In this document: positions 32,114 to 40,826 of the stretch, piece by piece | How the letters are laid out: every line of letters starts with the position of its first letter | Numbering within the stretch: position 1 is the stretch's first letter | Assembly: GCA_015075635.1 (NCBI GenBank) | Contig: JABTUA010000002.1 | Coordinates: forward strand, 1,178,001-1,242,000 | DNA: 64,000 nt | Direction of reading: 5' to 3' | Origin: Polyangiaceae bacterium | GTDB taxonomy: Bacteria; Myxococcota_A; Polyangia; Polyangiales; Polyangiaceae | Translations under genes and position numbers: made by a program | The notes under the pieces: model-generated | Databases searched by the model: none | The model's input: the letters and a program-made list of their open reading frames with translations, nothing else | What the model was told of the DNA's origin: nothing

Positions 32114-33154
32114 GTGAGCTCCGATCCTCTGTCCGACGTGCTGAGCAGCGTGCGCTTGCACGGCGCCATCTTCTATTACGTCAGCTTCCGGGACGAGTGG
32201 GTCGCCGAGACACCCGCTTCGGGGGAGCTCGCCGATTCGCTGATGCCCGGCTCGGAGCATGTGCTCGCTTACCACCTGATGCTCAAGGGGGGGTGTTGGG
32301 CCGCGACCATCGGTGAGCAGCCAGTGCGGCTGGGCGAAGGCGACATCGTGATGTTCCCGCGCGGCGACAGCCACGTGATGTCGAGCGCGCCGGGCATGCG
32401 CGCCTCGCGCGACGAGGGCGACTGGCGGGTCTCGACGCGCGACGCCCCGAAGCCGATCGCCGTGGCGTATTACGACGGAGTGTTGCGGCCGGGCGAGCTC
32501 GAGCCGCCGGACGCGGCGAGCGCGGTCGTCGTGTGCGGCTTCGTCGGCTGCGACTTGCGGCCGTTCAACCCGCTGATCGGCGCGCTGCCGCGGCTCCTGC
32601 ACTTCCAGGCCGGCGGCGTCGGGGCCTGGGTGGCGCCCGTGCTCCACCAGGCCGTGGCCGAGTCTCGGCAGAGCCGAGCCGGCAGCTCGGCAATGCTCGG
32701 ACGCGTCAGCGAAATGGTGTTCGTCGACGCCGCCCGGCGCCACCTCGAGTCGATCGACGAAGGCGGCTCAGGCTGGCTCGCAGCGCTCCGCGACCGGCAC
32801 GTGGGCAAGGCCATCCAGCTCATGCACGAGCGGCCCGCCGAGCCGTGGACCATCGACGAGCTCAGCCGCCTCGTCGGCCTGTCGCGCTCGGCGTTGCACG
32901 AGCGCTTCGCCGCGTTGGTCGGGCTCCCGCCGATGCAGTACCTGACCCAGTGGCGCATCCAGTGCGGCGCCAACCTGCTGCGCCAGGGCGACGCGAACGT
33001 CGCGGCCATCGCCCAGGAGGTCGGCTACGAGTCGGAGGCCGCCTTCGCCCGTGCCTTCAAGCGCGTCGTGGGGCAGGCTCCGGGAGCGTGGCGCCGGGCG
33101 CAGCGTTCGGCTCGAGGGGCGCCAACCTCCGGCGCCAAGGCGCCGTTGCGCTGA
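32114..33154 (+). CDS. AraC-family transcriptional regulator with cupin sensor
   Basis: A 346-residue regulator starting at GTG 32114. The N-terminal half is a cupin (HLMLKGGCWAATIGEQPVRL, GDIVMFPRGDSHVM), the ligand-binding part of the AraC/cupin_6 subfamily. The C-terminal half (about 230-335) holds two helix-turn-helix units: WTIDELSRLVGLSRSALHER and ANVAAIAQEVGYESEAAFAR, ending FKRVVGQAPGAWRR. The divergent methyltransferase gene is the obvious candidate target. An inducer cannot be predicted. Confidence 0.9.
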   Translation: MSSDPLSDVLSSVRLHGAIFYYVSFRDEWVAETPASGELADSLMPGSEHVLAYHLMLKGGCWAATIGEQPVRLGEGDIVMFPRGDSHVMSSAPGMRASRDEGDWRVSTRDAPKPIAVAYYDGVLRPGELEPPDAASAVVVCGFVGCDLRPFNPLIGALPRLLHFQAGGVGAWVAPVLHQAVAESRQSRAGSSAMLGRVSEMVFVDAARRHLESIDEGGSGWLAALRDRHVGKAIQLMHERPAEPWTIDELSRLVGLSRSALHERFAALVGLPPMQYLTQWRIQCGANLLRQGDANVAAIAQEVGYESEAAFARAFKRVVGQAPGAWRRAQRSARGAPTSGAKAPLR

Positions 33155-33318
33155 CCCGGAGCCACCCCGCGCCCAGAACAGCGTAATCGAACAGCCGCTC
33201 CGGCCGAAGTCGCGGGAATCCATCGAGAAGCTCCGGCGGCAGCGTCACGCCCGACGGCAGCGTGGCGCTGGATTCGCAGGCTTTGCGCCCGGCACGGAAC
33301 TTGGAATGGCGGAGGGGA

Positions 33319-35037
33319 ATGCGCGCGCTGACCTGGCTCTTGCTCGCCGCTACCTGCCTGTCCTCGCTCGAGGCCCGGGCGGACGTGGTCGATCCGCACC
33401 CCGGGATCCGCGTGGTGCACGGCGGCGGCATGGCGATGGTGGTGGCGGACCTGTGTACCGCCGGAGTCTCGGTGCGCGCGACCAAGTGGGACGAGCGAAA
33501 CCGAACCGCACCGTCCTGGGCCCAGGCGGTGGACGCGGAGGTGGCGATCAACGCCGACTTCTTCGACTTCCCCGGCTGGTCGTTCGTGGTGGGTCGCGCG
33601 CGCGGCGCGGGCGAAGACTGGCCGGCCGGCGCTCAGCTCAAGGAGATCCGGACGTACTGGCAGTTCGGCGTGAATCAGGCGGGCCTGGTGCCGAACGCCG
33701 CGACGGAGCCCGGCTACCTGATCACCGAGATCGTCGGCGGTCACAACATCCTGATCGACGAGGGCAAGGGTCTGGGGCCGCTCTACGACGGCGACGCCGT
33801 GCTCCAGGGCTCGCACCGGCGCACCGCCGTCGGGCTCTCCGCGGATCGGCGCTACCTCTACTTCTTCGTGAGCAACGTGGCGCTGAACGGGGACGGCATC
33901 GTCTGGAACATGGTCTCGCACAACGCCGCCGCGGGCACGCCGCCGATTCACTGGGCGACCAACATGGACGGCGGCGGCTCGTCGCAGCTCTACGTGAAGG
34001 GCATGGGCTCGGTGATCTCGAGCACGCGACCGGTGAACAACCACCTCGGGATCTACGCGAAGGGCGCCGGCGAGCCCTGGCACTGCAACCGCGCCCCGGA
34101 GGGTTGGCTCGACAGCGCGGACGCCAGCGGCGCCAAGGGCTGGGCCCACGACGTGGACGTGCCGAACGATCCCATCGACGTCTTCGTGAGCTTCGGCGGG
34201 CCGGTGTTCTCGGGCGCGCCGAGCAAGAAACTGAAGAGCGCCAAGCACCGCGACGACCTGTGCACGGCCATCGGCTCGTGCGCGCACGGCTTCGACGTGG
34301 CGCCGCCTCTGTCGCTGCTCGACGGACAGCCGCACCCGGTGCACGTCTACGGCATGGACGAGGCGGGCGTCACCAACGTGGAGCTCTCCGGCAGCCCGAA
34401 GACGCTTCAGGCCACGGCGCCGGAGCCCACGGGACTCCGCCGCGCGCTCGGCGAGGGCGGGGAGGCGGCGTGGAAGCTCGATCCGATCTGGCATCGGCTG
34501 CCGGCGAGCGACGCCGCGATCACCGGCCTCGCGCTCGGCACCGCGCTGCCGGCCTCCCCGGTGCTGGTGCAGGGCGACGACGGCGCGCCGGAGGTGTACC
34601 TGCTCGACGGCACCTCCTTGCGGCACGTGAGCGATCCGGGCGTGATGGACGCCTGGAGCTTCGACTGGGGCAGCATCGAGAAGCGACCGGCGTCGGAGCT
34701 CGCGGGGCTGGCCAAGGGCAATGCCTGGCCAGCCCGGCCCGTGATGGTGACGACGACCGCGGGCGAGAGCTTCTTGCTCGACGAGACGCTGCCCGAGCTC
34801 GGCCCGCCCCCGCGCGGCGGGGCTGGGGCGAGCGGCTCAGGCGGTGGACCGAGCGCCGGCGCGCCGACCGCGAAGCCCGGCTCGACGACCGCGCGCGACG
34901 ACGCCAGCGGTTGCTCCGCAACGTCCACGAGGCCGGGGCACGCGGCGGGACTCTGGGCGCTGCTCGGTCTGCTCGGGTTGGGAGCGTGGCGTCGGCCTTC
35001 CGGGACGGACCGCTTCCGGCGTAGCCTGCCGCGGTGA
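33319..35037 (+). CDS. secreted phosphodiester-glycosidase-family protein with MYXO-CTERM tail
   Basis: A 572-residue exported protein (ATG 33319, GGAGG just upstream; signal MRALTWLLLAATCLSSLEARA). Residues about 35-245 match the NAGPA-like phosphodiester glycosidase domain: AINADFFDFPGW, HRRTAVGLSADRRYLYFFVS, and the active-site-like NMDGGGSSQLYVKG. Relatives remove GlcNAc from phosphodiester-linked sugars. The C-terminus is a MYXO-CTERM signal: a Cys in ASGCSATS, a hydrophobic span GLWALLGLLGLGAW and basic residues (RRPS). That implies cleavage and anchoring at the cell surface. The stop overlaps the next gene as GTGA. Confidence 0.82.
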   Translation: MRALTWLLLAATCLSSLEARADVVDPHPGIRVVHGGGMAMVVADLCTAGVSVRATKWDERNRTAPSWAQAVDAEVAINADFFDFPGWSFVVGRARGAGEDWPAGAQLKEIRTYWQFGVNQAGLVPNAATEPGYLITEIVGGHNILIDEGKGLGPLYDGDAVLQGSHRRTAVGLSADRRYLYFFVSNVALNGDGIVWNMVSHNAAAGTPPIHWATNMDGGGSSQLYVKGMGSVISSTRPVNNHLGIYAKGAGEPWHCNRAPEGWLDSADASGAKGWAHDVDVPNDPIDVFVSFGGPVFSGAPSKKLKSAKHRDDLCTAIGSCAHGFDVAPPLSLLDGQPHPVHVYGMDEAGVTNVELSGSPKTLQATAPEPTGLRRALGEGGEAAWKLDPIWHRLPASDAAITGLALGTALPASPVLVQGDDGAPEVYLLDGTSLRHVSDPGVMDAWSFDWGSIEKRPASELAGLAKGNAWPARPVMVTTTAGESFLLDETLPELGPPPRGGAGASGSGGGPSAGAPTAKPGSTTARDDASGCSATSTRPGHAAGLWALLGLLGLGAWRRPSGTDRFRRSLPR

Positions 35038-36407
35038 GCGACGACGAGGGACGGCGCGCGCGCGGTTGCGGATGCAGCGGCTGCCTGTTCGCCTTTCTGG
35101 CGGGGGGCGCAGGGCTGGTGCTGTTCGTCCTGGGCTTGATGCCTGCGACTACCGAAGCGCTGCCCTTCGGTGCCGGGCTGCTGGTGCTCGGCTTGGTCGC
35201 GGCGGTGCCAAGCGGCTTCGCGTTGTTCTCCGGCTGGTCCGAGAAGCGCGATGCGGAGGACGTCGTCCCCGGCGCGTCGGGACCGACACGCCCACCGGCC
35301 AGCGTCACCTGCCCCGGGTGCGGCGGCGCCGCGCCGCTCTGCCTCGCCGATCCGACTCACAGCACCTGCCCGTTTTGTCGGGTGCGCTCCCCGCTCGCGC
35401 CGGAGATCTCGCGCCTGCTCGCGGAGGGTGGCGCCGCGCTCTCTCGCCAGACAGCCGCTGAGCGCCAGATGGCGGCGACGGTGGCGTCGCTCGCCCAGCA
35501 CGAGCGCGCGTGGAAGCTGCGCCTCGGGCTCGTCGTCGGCTTGCTGTTCTTCGTGAGCGCCGTGGTGGCGCTGTTCGGTTTCGCCGTGCGCGAGAGCAGC
35601 GACTCGTGGCACGGGTACTTCGCGTTCGGGACTGCGGGCTCGGCGGTGACGCTCTTCCTGGGTCTGACGGCGGCGGTCGTCGTCCCGGCCACGGTGCGCC
35701 GCGTGGTCGGGCACTGGACGGCCATCCGCCTGCCCGGCGAGGCGGGGCTCGGTTGTCGCGTGTGCGGAGGGCCGCTGCCGGCCATCGTCGCGCCCATCTT
35801 GCGTTGCAGCTTCTGCTCCGCCGACAACCTCGCGAGCGGCAGCGTGCTGGGCAAGCTGACCGCTTCCGCCCGGACGGCCGAGCAGCGCACGCTGGCGGTG
35901 TCACAGAAGAAGGCGCGGGGCGACGAGCTCGCCGCCTCGTCGCTGCGCGCCTTTCCCCTGGTCGTGGCGCTGGCGTGGTTCGCCATCGGAGCCGCGTCGG
36001 GATCGGTCGTGTTCTCGATCGGGCACGAGGTCACGCTGTGGCCGAGCTCGGACCAGTACTTCTCGCTGATTCGCACCGGCTCCGACCAGGTGTGCCTCGC
36101 GGCCGTGGAGCGCGACGGGGATCGAGCCGAGCTCTACCTGAGCAGCACGATGCGCCGCACGCTCTCGGTCGCGGATCTGGCGCGCCACTCGGCGGCCGAT
36201 CCCGTCCGGGCCGACGCGCTCGAAGGCCGGCGGACGACGCGCGGGCGCATCGTCTCGGTGTATCGGCCGCTGAACCACCTGGGCATGCACCGCGGGCGGC
36301 TGGAAAGCGGCAGCGAGATCTACTTCCCGAATCGGCATGGCGCCGGGGAGCTCGTCTGCCTCGAGGACGTCCCGCCCGGTCGGGGATCGCCGCTCGACTC
36401 GCGGTGA
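35034..36407 (+). CDS. membrane protein with two zinc-ribbon-like Cys motifs (457 aa)
   Basis: GTG at 35034 overlaps the stop of the glycosidase gene. The topology is two N-terminal helices (about 18-65), a cytosolic CPGCGG...CPFC four-Cys motif (about 95-120), two further helices (about 163-215), and a second CRVCGG...CSFC motif (about 237-260). A fifth helix (about 300-325, FPLVVALAWFAIGAASGSVV) and an exported C-terminal domain complete the chain. Neither ribbon belongs to a family I recognise. Translational coupling suggests work with the glycosidase protein, but nothing more specific can be said. Confidence 0.65.
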   Translation: MSDDEGRRARGCGCSGCLFAFLAGGAGLVLFVLGLMPATTEALPFGAGLLVLGLVAAVPSGFALFSGWSEKRDAEDVVPGASGPTRPPASVTCPGCGGAAPLCLADPTHSTCPFCRVRSPLAPEISRLLAEGGAALSRQTAAERQMAATVASLAQHERAWKLRLGLVVGLLFFVSAVVALFGFAVRESSDSWHGYFAFGTAGSAVTLFLGLTAAVVVPATVRRVVGHWTAIRLPGEAGLGCRVCGGPLPAIVAPILRCSFCSADNLASGSVLGKLTASARTAEQRTLAVSQKKARGDELAASSLRAFPLVVALAWFAIGAASGSVVFSIGHEVTLWPSSDQYFSLIRTGSDQVCLAAVERDGDRAELYLSSTMRRTLSVADLARHSAADPVRADALEGRRTTRGRIVSVYRPLNHLGMHRGRLESGSEIYFPNRHGAGELVCLEDVPPGRGSPLDSR

Positions 36408-36413
36408 GCTGAC

Positions 36414-36791
36414 TCAGCGCCGACGCGCCGCGAACGCGAGCGCGCCCGCCAGCGCGAGCCCGAGTGCCAGCAGCGAGCTGGAGCGCTCGGCGCCGATCTC
36501 GCACGAGCCGCAGCCGCGGCGCTTCTCGGGTGCCGGGCCGCCGCCGCGGCACCAGACCTCGTTCCACACCGACGCACCGGGCGCGCGGCACGCCTGCCGG
36601 TAACCCTGCCCGCCGAGCTCCTGGCACTTGTTCGGTTGCTCGTAGGAAGCAGCGCAGTCCAGGCACTGATCGCCGGGCCGCGCGACGCGCGCCGCGCTGC
36701 AATCGTCGGGCGCCGGACCCGGACCCGGCGCGACGTCCGCCAAGGCAGGAGACGTCAGGCACAGCACGAGCAGGAAGGACGGAGCTTTCAC
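36414..36791 (-). CDS. small secreted protein with MYXO-CTERM tail (125 aa)
   Basis: Starts with GTG at 36791 (MKAPSFLLVLCLTSPALADV, a normal signal peptide). The mature part has six cysteines in CSAARVARPGDQCLDCAASY and CQELGGQGYRQAC, plus a Pro/Gly linker. The C-terminal 35 residues (RRGCGSCEIG, then SSLLALGLALAGALAFAARRR) form a MYXO-CTERM signal: Cys, hydrophobic span, Arg cluster. Surface display is expected. It faces the convergent zinc-ribbon membrane-protein gene, six bases away. Confidence 0.7.
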   Translation of the reverse strand: MKAPSFLLVLCLTSPALADVAPGPGPAPDDCSAARVARPGDQCLDCAASYEQPNKCQELGGQGYRQACRAPGASVWNEVWCRGGGPAPEKRRGCGSCEIGAERSSSLLALGLALAGALAFAARRR

Positions 36792-36806
36792 GGTGGGGGA
36801 AAGATC

Positions 36807-37877
36807 TCACGCTTCGAGCCGCGTGACCAGCTCGTCCACGCGTAGGATCTTGTCGAGGTCACCGCTGTCGTGGGCGTGATCCATGGCGGCGAAGAGGTGC
36901 GCCTCCTCCAGCACCAGGCGGCTCGGATCGCGCTCGAGGAGACCCACGTAGTGCTCGAACAGGCGTTCGGGGTCGAAGCGCGTGCGGGCGGCCAGGGCGT
37001 GGCGCAAGGTCGCGTGCAGGGCGAAGCGGCCGGCGATGGGCTCCTGCACCAAGCGCAACGCGCGCAGCCGAGCGAGGGCTCGGGGCGCGCTCGCTCCGGC
37101 GCGCGCCAACTTGGCGAGGCTCGTCTGGTCCACGTGATCGCCGCCGGCGTGGGCGAGCACCGCCAGCATGCGACGCGCGGGGGCTTCGAGCTTCGACCAG
37201 GCGAGCTCCACCACGAGGCCCACCTCCGGCACGTCGTCCTCGTGGGCCAGGGCCCGGATCTTTCGGATGCCGTGCCGCTCGAGCCAGGCGCCGAGGGCGG
37301 CGACACCGATCACGCGCTCGGCCACCAGCGCGTCGGCGATCTCCAGGGCCAGCGGGCTAGAGCGCAGCGCGCGCGTCAGAGAAGCGACGCGCGGAAACGG
37401 CGGTCGCTCCGCCAGCACGAGCGGCGGCACCACGGGCACGATGGTCACACCGGCGACCAGACAGCGTCGCGCCGTCACCACGACGCTGACCGGCGCGCGC
37501 TCGCCGACTGCGTCCAGCAGCGCGGCCGTCGCCGCGTCGTTCTCGTGGTTGTCGAGCACGAGCAGCCGGTCGGGGCCGCGAGCGAGCGCGCGCGCCACGC
37601 CGCCGAGGCCGCCAGCCCCGAGGCGCAGGCGCAGCGCGAGCATCTGGCCGAGCACGCGCTCGTCCCAGGCGCCGAGGCGCAGCCAGTGCACGCCGCCGGC
37701 GAAGCGCCGCGCCACACGGTGGCCGAGCTCCGCCGCCAAGGTGGTCTTGCCGGAGCCCCCCGCGCCCACCAGCGCCACGCGCGTGGGGTGACGCGCGAGC
37801 AAGCGCCGCAAGGTCCGAAGCTCCGACGCGCGGCCCACGAGCCGCTCGGGGCGTGGCGGAAACGGCTGCTGAATCAC
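36807..37877 (-). CDS. STAND/NB-ARC-type ATPase
   Basis: A 356-residue NTPase with Walker A VALVGAGGSGKTTLAAELGH and Walker B-like RLLVLDNHEN, an NB-ARC arrangement common in multi-domain regulators. It ends shortly after the ATPase and its winged-helix-like region (LRALRLVQEPIAGRFALHA), without the long repeat sensor usual in STAND proteins. It may therefore be a short form or need a partner. GTG start, 10 bases after mutM. The N-terminal half of the large regulator at 59176 is related in type. Target unknown. Confidence 0.75.
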   Translation of the reverse strand: MIQQPFPPRPERLVGRASELRTLRRLLARHPTRVALVGAGGSGKTTLAAELGHRVARRFAGGVHWLRLGAWDERVLGQMLALRLRLGAGGLGGVARALARGPDRLLVLDNHENDAATAALLDAVGERAPVSVVVTARRCLVAGVTIVPVVPPLVLAERPPFPRVASLTRALRSSPLALEIADALVAERVIGVAALGAWLERHGIRKIRALAHEDDVPEVGLVVELAWSKLEAPARRMLAVLAHAGGDHVDQTSLAKLARAGASAPRALARLRALRLVQEPIAGRFALHATLRHALAARTRFDPERLFEHYVGLLERDPSRLVLEEAHLFAAMDHAHDSGDLDKILRVDELVTRLEA

Positions 37878-37887
37878 CGGGCGTCCC

Positions 37888-38706
37888 TCAACGCTGACAG
37901 CTCGGGCAGTAGCACGACGAGCGCTGCCCGATCACCACCCGTCGGATGGATGTGCCACAACGCGGGCAAGGCTCGCCGCCGCGCCCGTAGACGCGGTGCG
38001 CGTCCTGGTAGCCGCCGCCAGTCCCGTCCGGCCGCACGAAGTCGTCGATGCTGGAGCCTCCGGCCGCGATGCCGGCCTCGAGCACCCGAAGCACGGCCGC
38101 CGCCAGCGCTTCGCACTCGTCGCGCCGCAGCGTACGCGCGCGCCGCGTGGGCCGGACCTTCGCCAAGAACAGCGCCTCGTCCGCGTAGATGTTGCCCACG
38201 CCGGCCAGCACGCCCTGATCGAGCAGGAGCGTCTTCACCGCCGCCCGGCGCCTGCGCGACTCGGTGAACAGGTGCTCGGCGCTGACTGCCAGGGCGTCGA
38301 GGCCGAGCTTGTCCAGGCGCGGATCGCTCTTGCCCGGCGCGAGCCAGCGCACCTTGCCGAACTTGCGCACGTCGCGGAACGAGAGGTCGGGCCCACGGTC
38401 GGCGAACTTCAGCACGAGGTGCGTGTGCGCGTCCGGCGTGAAGCCGCGCGCGCGGGACGAGAGCAGCTGCCCGGTCATACCCAGGTGGAGGAGCAGCCGG
38501 GAGCCGTCGTCCAGGGCCGCGAGCAGGTACTTGCCTTGACGCTCGAGCCTCTGCACCGTGCGCCCGACGAGCCGCTCGCGGAGCTTCGCAGGCGGTGTCA
38601 GGAAGAAGTAGCTCTTCGCGGTGGTCGCGACGTGGGTGAGCCGGCGCCCGACCAGGAGCGGCTCGACGGCGCGGCGCGTGACCTCGACCTCGGGCAGCTC
38701 GGGCAA
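37888..38706 (-). CDS. mutM: formamidopyrimidine-DNA glycosylase
   Basis: A 272-residue repair glycosylase that excises 8-oxoguanine and ring-opened purines and nicks the strand. The N-terminus MPELPEVEVTRRAVEPLLVG keeps the catalytic Pro2 and Glu3; the Lys of GKYLLAALD is also in place. The C-terminal zinc finger is CPRCGTSIRR with CYCPSCQ. The start codon is TTG (38704-38706), forced by the MPELPEVE beginning. It is co-oriented with the STAND ATPase and may share its transcript. Confidence 0.94.
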   Translation of the reverse strand: MPELPEVEVTRRAVEPLLVGRRLTHVATTAKSYFFLTPPAKLRERLVGRTVQRLERQGKYLLAALDDGSRLLLHLGMTGQLLSSRARGFTPDAHTHLVLKFADRGPDLSFRDVRKFGKVRWLAPGKSDPRLDKLGLDALAVSAEHLFTESRRRRAAVKTLLLDQGVLAGVGNIYADEALFLAKVRPTRRARTLRRDECEALAAAVLRVLEAGIAAGGSSIDDFVRPDGTGGGYQDAHRVYGRGGEPCPRCGTSIRRVVIGQRSSCYCPSCQR

Positions 38707-38716
38707 GCGCGCAGTC

Positions 38717-40756
38717 TCAGCCGGTGGTGCCGACGGACGACGGGTCCAGGCTCCACTGCCAGTTGTCCAGGATGGTGAGCGAGTCCAGGATGTGGTCGCT
38801 CACGTCGAAGACCATGAACTCGATAGTGATGGTCTCGCCGGGCACGACCGGTGCCGTGGTCGTGAGCCACTTGGTGCCGCCGCCGGTGTTACTGAGCTGC
38901 ATGCCGGTCCCGTTCAGCTCCCCCATGCCGAACGGGCAGGTGTTGCAGCCCTTGGGCGCGCACAGGTCGAAGAAGCCGTTGTTGACGCTGACCGGGTTGT
39001 TGAGCGAGTCGAAGGAGATGTTCTTGTCGGCCGGGATCCCGGCCGCACCGCTGGTGAGCAGCGCCAGGTAGAAGTCGTTGAAGACCGTGCACTGATAGGT
39101 CCAGTACTCCGAGCTGAAGAAGCGGAACTTGTAGGAGAACGACAGCGCGTTGGTCGGCACCCGGATCGTCAGCCGCACGTTGACCGGGTCGTTCGCGCCG
39201 CTGCCCGCTGGACATGTCCCGCTGCAACCCGCCGACGCCGGCAAGGCGTTCCCGTGCGCCGCCAGGTAGGCCGGGGGCGGGGTCGTCGCCGTGCTGAAGG
39301 TGCTGCCGCCGTTCGGGTTGACGTAGCCCGGGTCGTTCTGGTCCCGCATGCGGCCGGAGGAAATTCCGGCCATGGTCGGTCCCTTGGTCGGCACGATGCC
39401 CCCGGTGCCGTAGTTCTGGAGCACCGCGGTCTGGGAGCTCTGCATCTCCGCGAGCGCGGTCGCGTTCGGCACGGTGCCGTTCGGCAACAGGTGCTGGTAG
39501 GTGATGACTCCCCACTTCTTCTGCGAAAGCGGCGGGTTCGCGGTCGTGAACTGACACAGGTCGATGGCCCGAGCCACGTCCTGCGCCGTCACACCCGTGA
39601 ACTTGGCGGCGGTGGCGCAGTCGGCGGTCGCGACGGTGTCACTGGTGCTCGGATCGCAGTCGTCGTCCACCTGGTTGCCGACGACCTCGAACGCTCCCGG
39701 GTTCACCTTGTTCGGCTTGGAGCACTCCGCCGGGGTCTCGCAGCAGTCGCCGTTGCACTTCGTCCAGCCGTCGCCGTCGGTGTCCTTGGCGTCGTCCGCG
39801 GTGCCGTTGCAGTCCTCGTCGACGTTGTTGGCGCACACCTCTTCGCTCGGCACGACCTGGCCCAGACACGGGCCCCAGAGCAGGCCGCTGGCGTCGCAGG
39901 TCTGCTGCCCCGCCTTGCAGGCGCCGACGCCGGCCGTGCCGGCAGGGCCGGTGTAGCAGCTCTGCGTGGAGCCCGGCTTGCACGCGCAGGCGCTGATCGT
40001 CAGGTTCCACTCGCAGCCGTCGCTCGGGCTCTCGTTGCAGTCGGCGAAGCCCACGGCGCAAGAGCCCATGCTGCAAGCGCCGCTCGCGCAGCTGGTCGCG
40101 GCGTTGGGGTATGCGGCGCACGCCGTCCCGCAGGCGCCGCAGTTGTTCACGTCGGCTTGGAGATCGTGGCAGCTCGCCGTGCAGCAAGTGTCGCCGCTGT
40201 TCGGACAGGGCTGGGTCGCGCTGCAGCCCGTGGCGCAGGCCTTGCTGGAGCAGATCTGACCCGACGGGCAGTCCGTGTCTGCCAGGCAGCCGACGCAGGT
40301 GTTGGTCGCGGAGTCGCAGAGCGGGGTCGCGCCGCTGCAGTCGGTCGCCTCGTCGCAGCCCGCGCCGCACTGCTTGGTCGCGGTGTTGCACCACTGCCCC
40401 GACGGGCAGTCGCTCGCGCCCAGGCAGCCGACGCAGTTCCCGGTCGCGGTCTCGCAGACCGGACCGCCGGGGTTGCCGGCGCAATCGGCGGCGCTCTGGC
40501 AACCCGTGGGCCCCGCGTCGCCGCCGGTGCCGCCGCCGGCCAAGCCGCCCGTGTTGGCGGTGTTGCCCGAGCCGCCCGAACCGCCGGAGGCGGAGGTTCC
40601 GCCCGAGCCGGCGCCGCCCGTGCCGGTACCGCCGCTGGACGATGCGTCGCCGCCGTCAGTGCCGCCGGGCGAGAAGCTCGTCGAGTCGGAGCCCCCGCAC
40701 GCCACGGCTGCCCAGACCGACGCGACCAGACACACGACCGGAGCTGCCGCCTTCAT
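38717..40756 (-). CDS. large Cys-rich lipoprotein with MopE-like and choice-of-anchor domains
   Basis: A 679-residue surface lipoprotein. ATG 40756 gives lipobox AVACGGSDS (Cys20), then a Gly/Ser/Thr linker to about 85. A long Cys-rich section (about 85-290) of short modules follows, such as DCPSGQWCNTATKQCGAGC. A MopE-like acidic region (EEVCANNVDEDCNGTADD, NQVDDDCDPSTSD) comes at about 325-385. Residues about 400-679 resemble choice-of-anchor L domains (FKFRFFSSEYWTYQCTVFND, FMVFDVSDHILDSLTILDNW). It may bind Ca2+ and other surface ligands; the function is unproven. Confidence 0.75.
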   Translation of the reverse strand: MKAAAPVVCLVASVWAAVACGGSDSTSFSPGGTDGGDASSSGGTGTGGAGSGGTSASGGSGGSGNTANTGGLAGGGTGGDAGPTGCQSAADCAGNPGGPVCETATGNCVGCLGASDCPSGQWCNTATKQCGAGCDEATDCSGATPLCDSATNTCVGCLADTDCPSGQICSSKACATGCSATQPCPNSGDTCCTASCHDLQADVNNCGACGTACAAYPNAATSCASGACSMGSCAVGFADCNESPSDGCEWNLTISACACKPGSTQSCYTGPAGTAGVGACKAGQQTCDASGLLWGPCLGQVVPSEEVCANNVDEDCNGTADDAKDTDGDGWTKCNGDCCETPAECSKPNKVNPGAFEVVGNQVDDDCDPSTSDTVATADCATAAKFTGVTAQDVARAIDLCQFTTANPPLSQKKWGVITYQHLLPNGTVPNATALAEMQSSQTAVLQNYGTGGIVPTKGPTMAGISSGRMRDQNDPGYVNPNGGSTFSTATTPPPAYLAAHGNALPASAGCSGTCPAGSGANDPVNVRLTIRVPTNALSFSYKFRFFSSEYWTYQCTVFNDFYLALLTSGAAGIPADKNISFDSLNNPVSVNNGFFDLCAPKGCNTCPFGMGELNGTGMQLSNTGGGTKWLTTTAPVVPGETITIEFMVFDVSDHILDSLTILDNWQWSLDPSSVGTTG

Positions 40757-40826
40757 CCTTGGAACGGTACGCGGCGACGCGGGCCTTCGCCAGCCCGGAA
40801 CTCCGCGCACACTATCTCACACGCGC

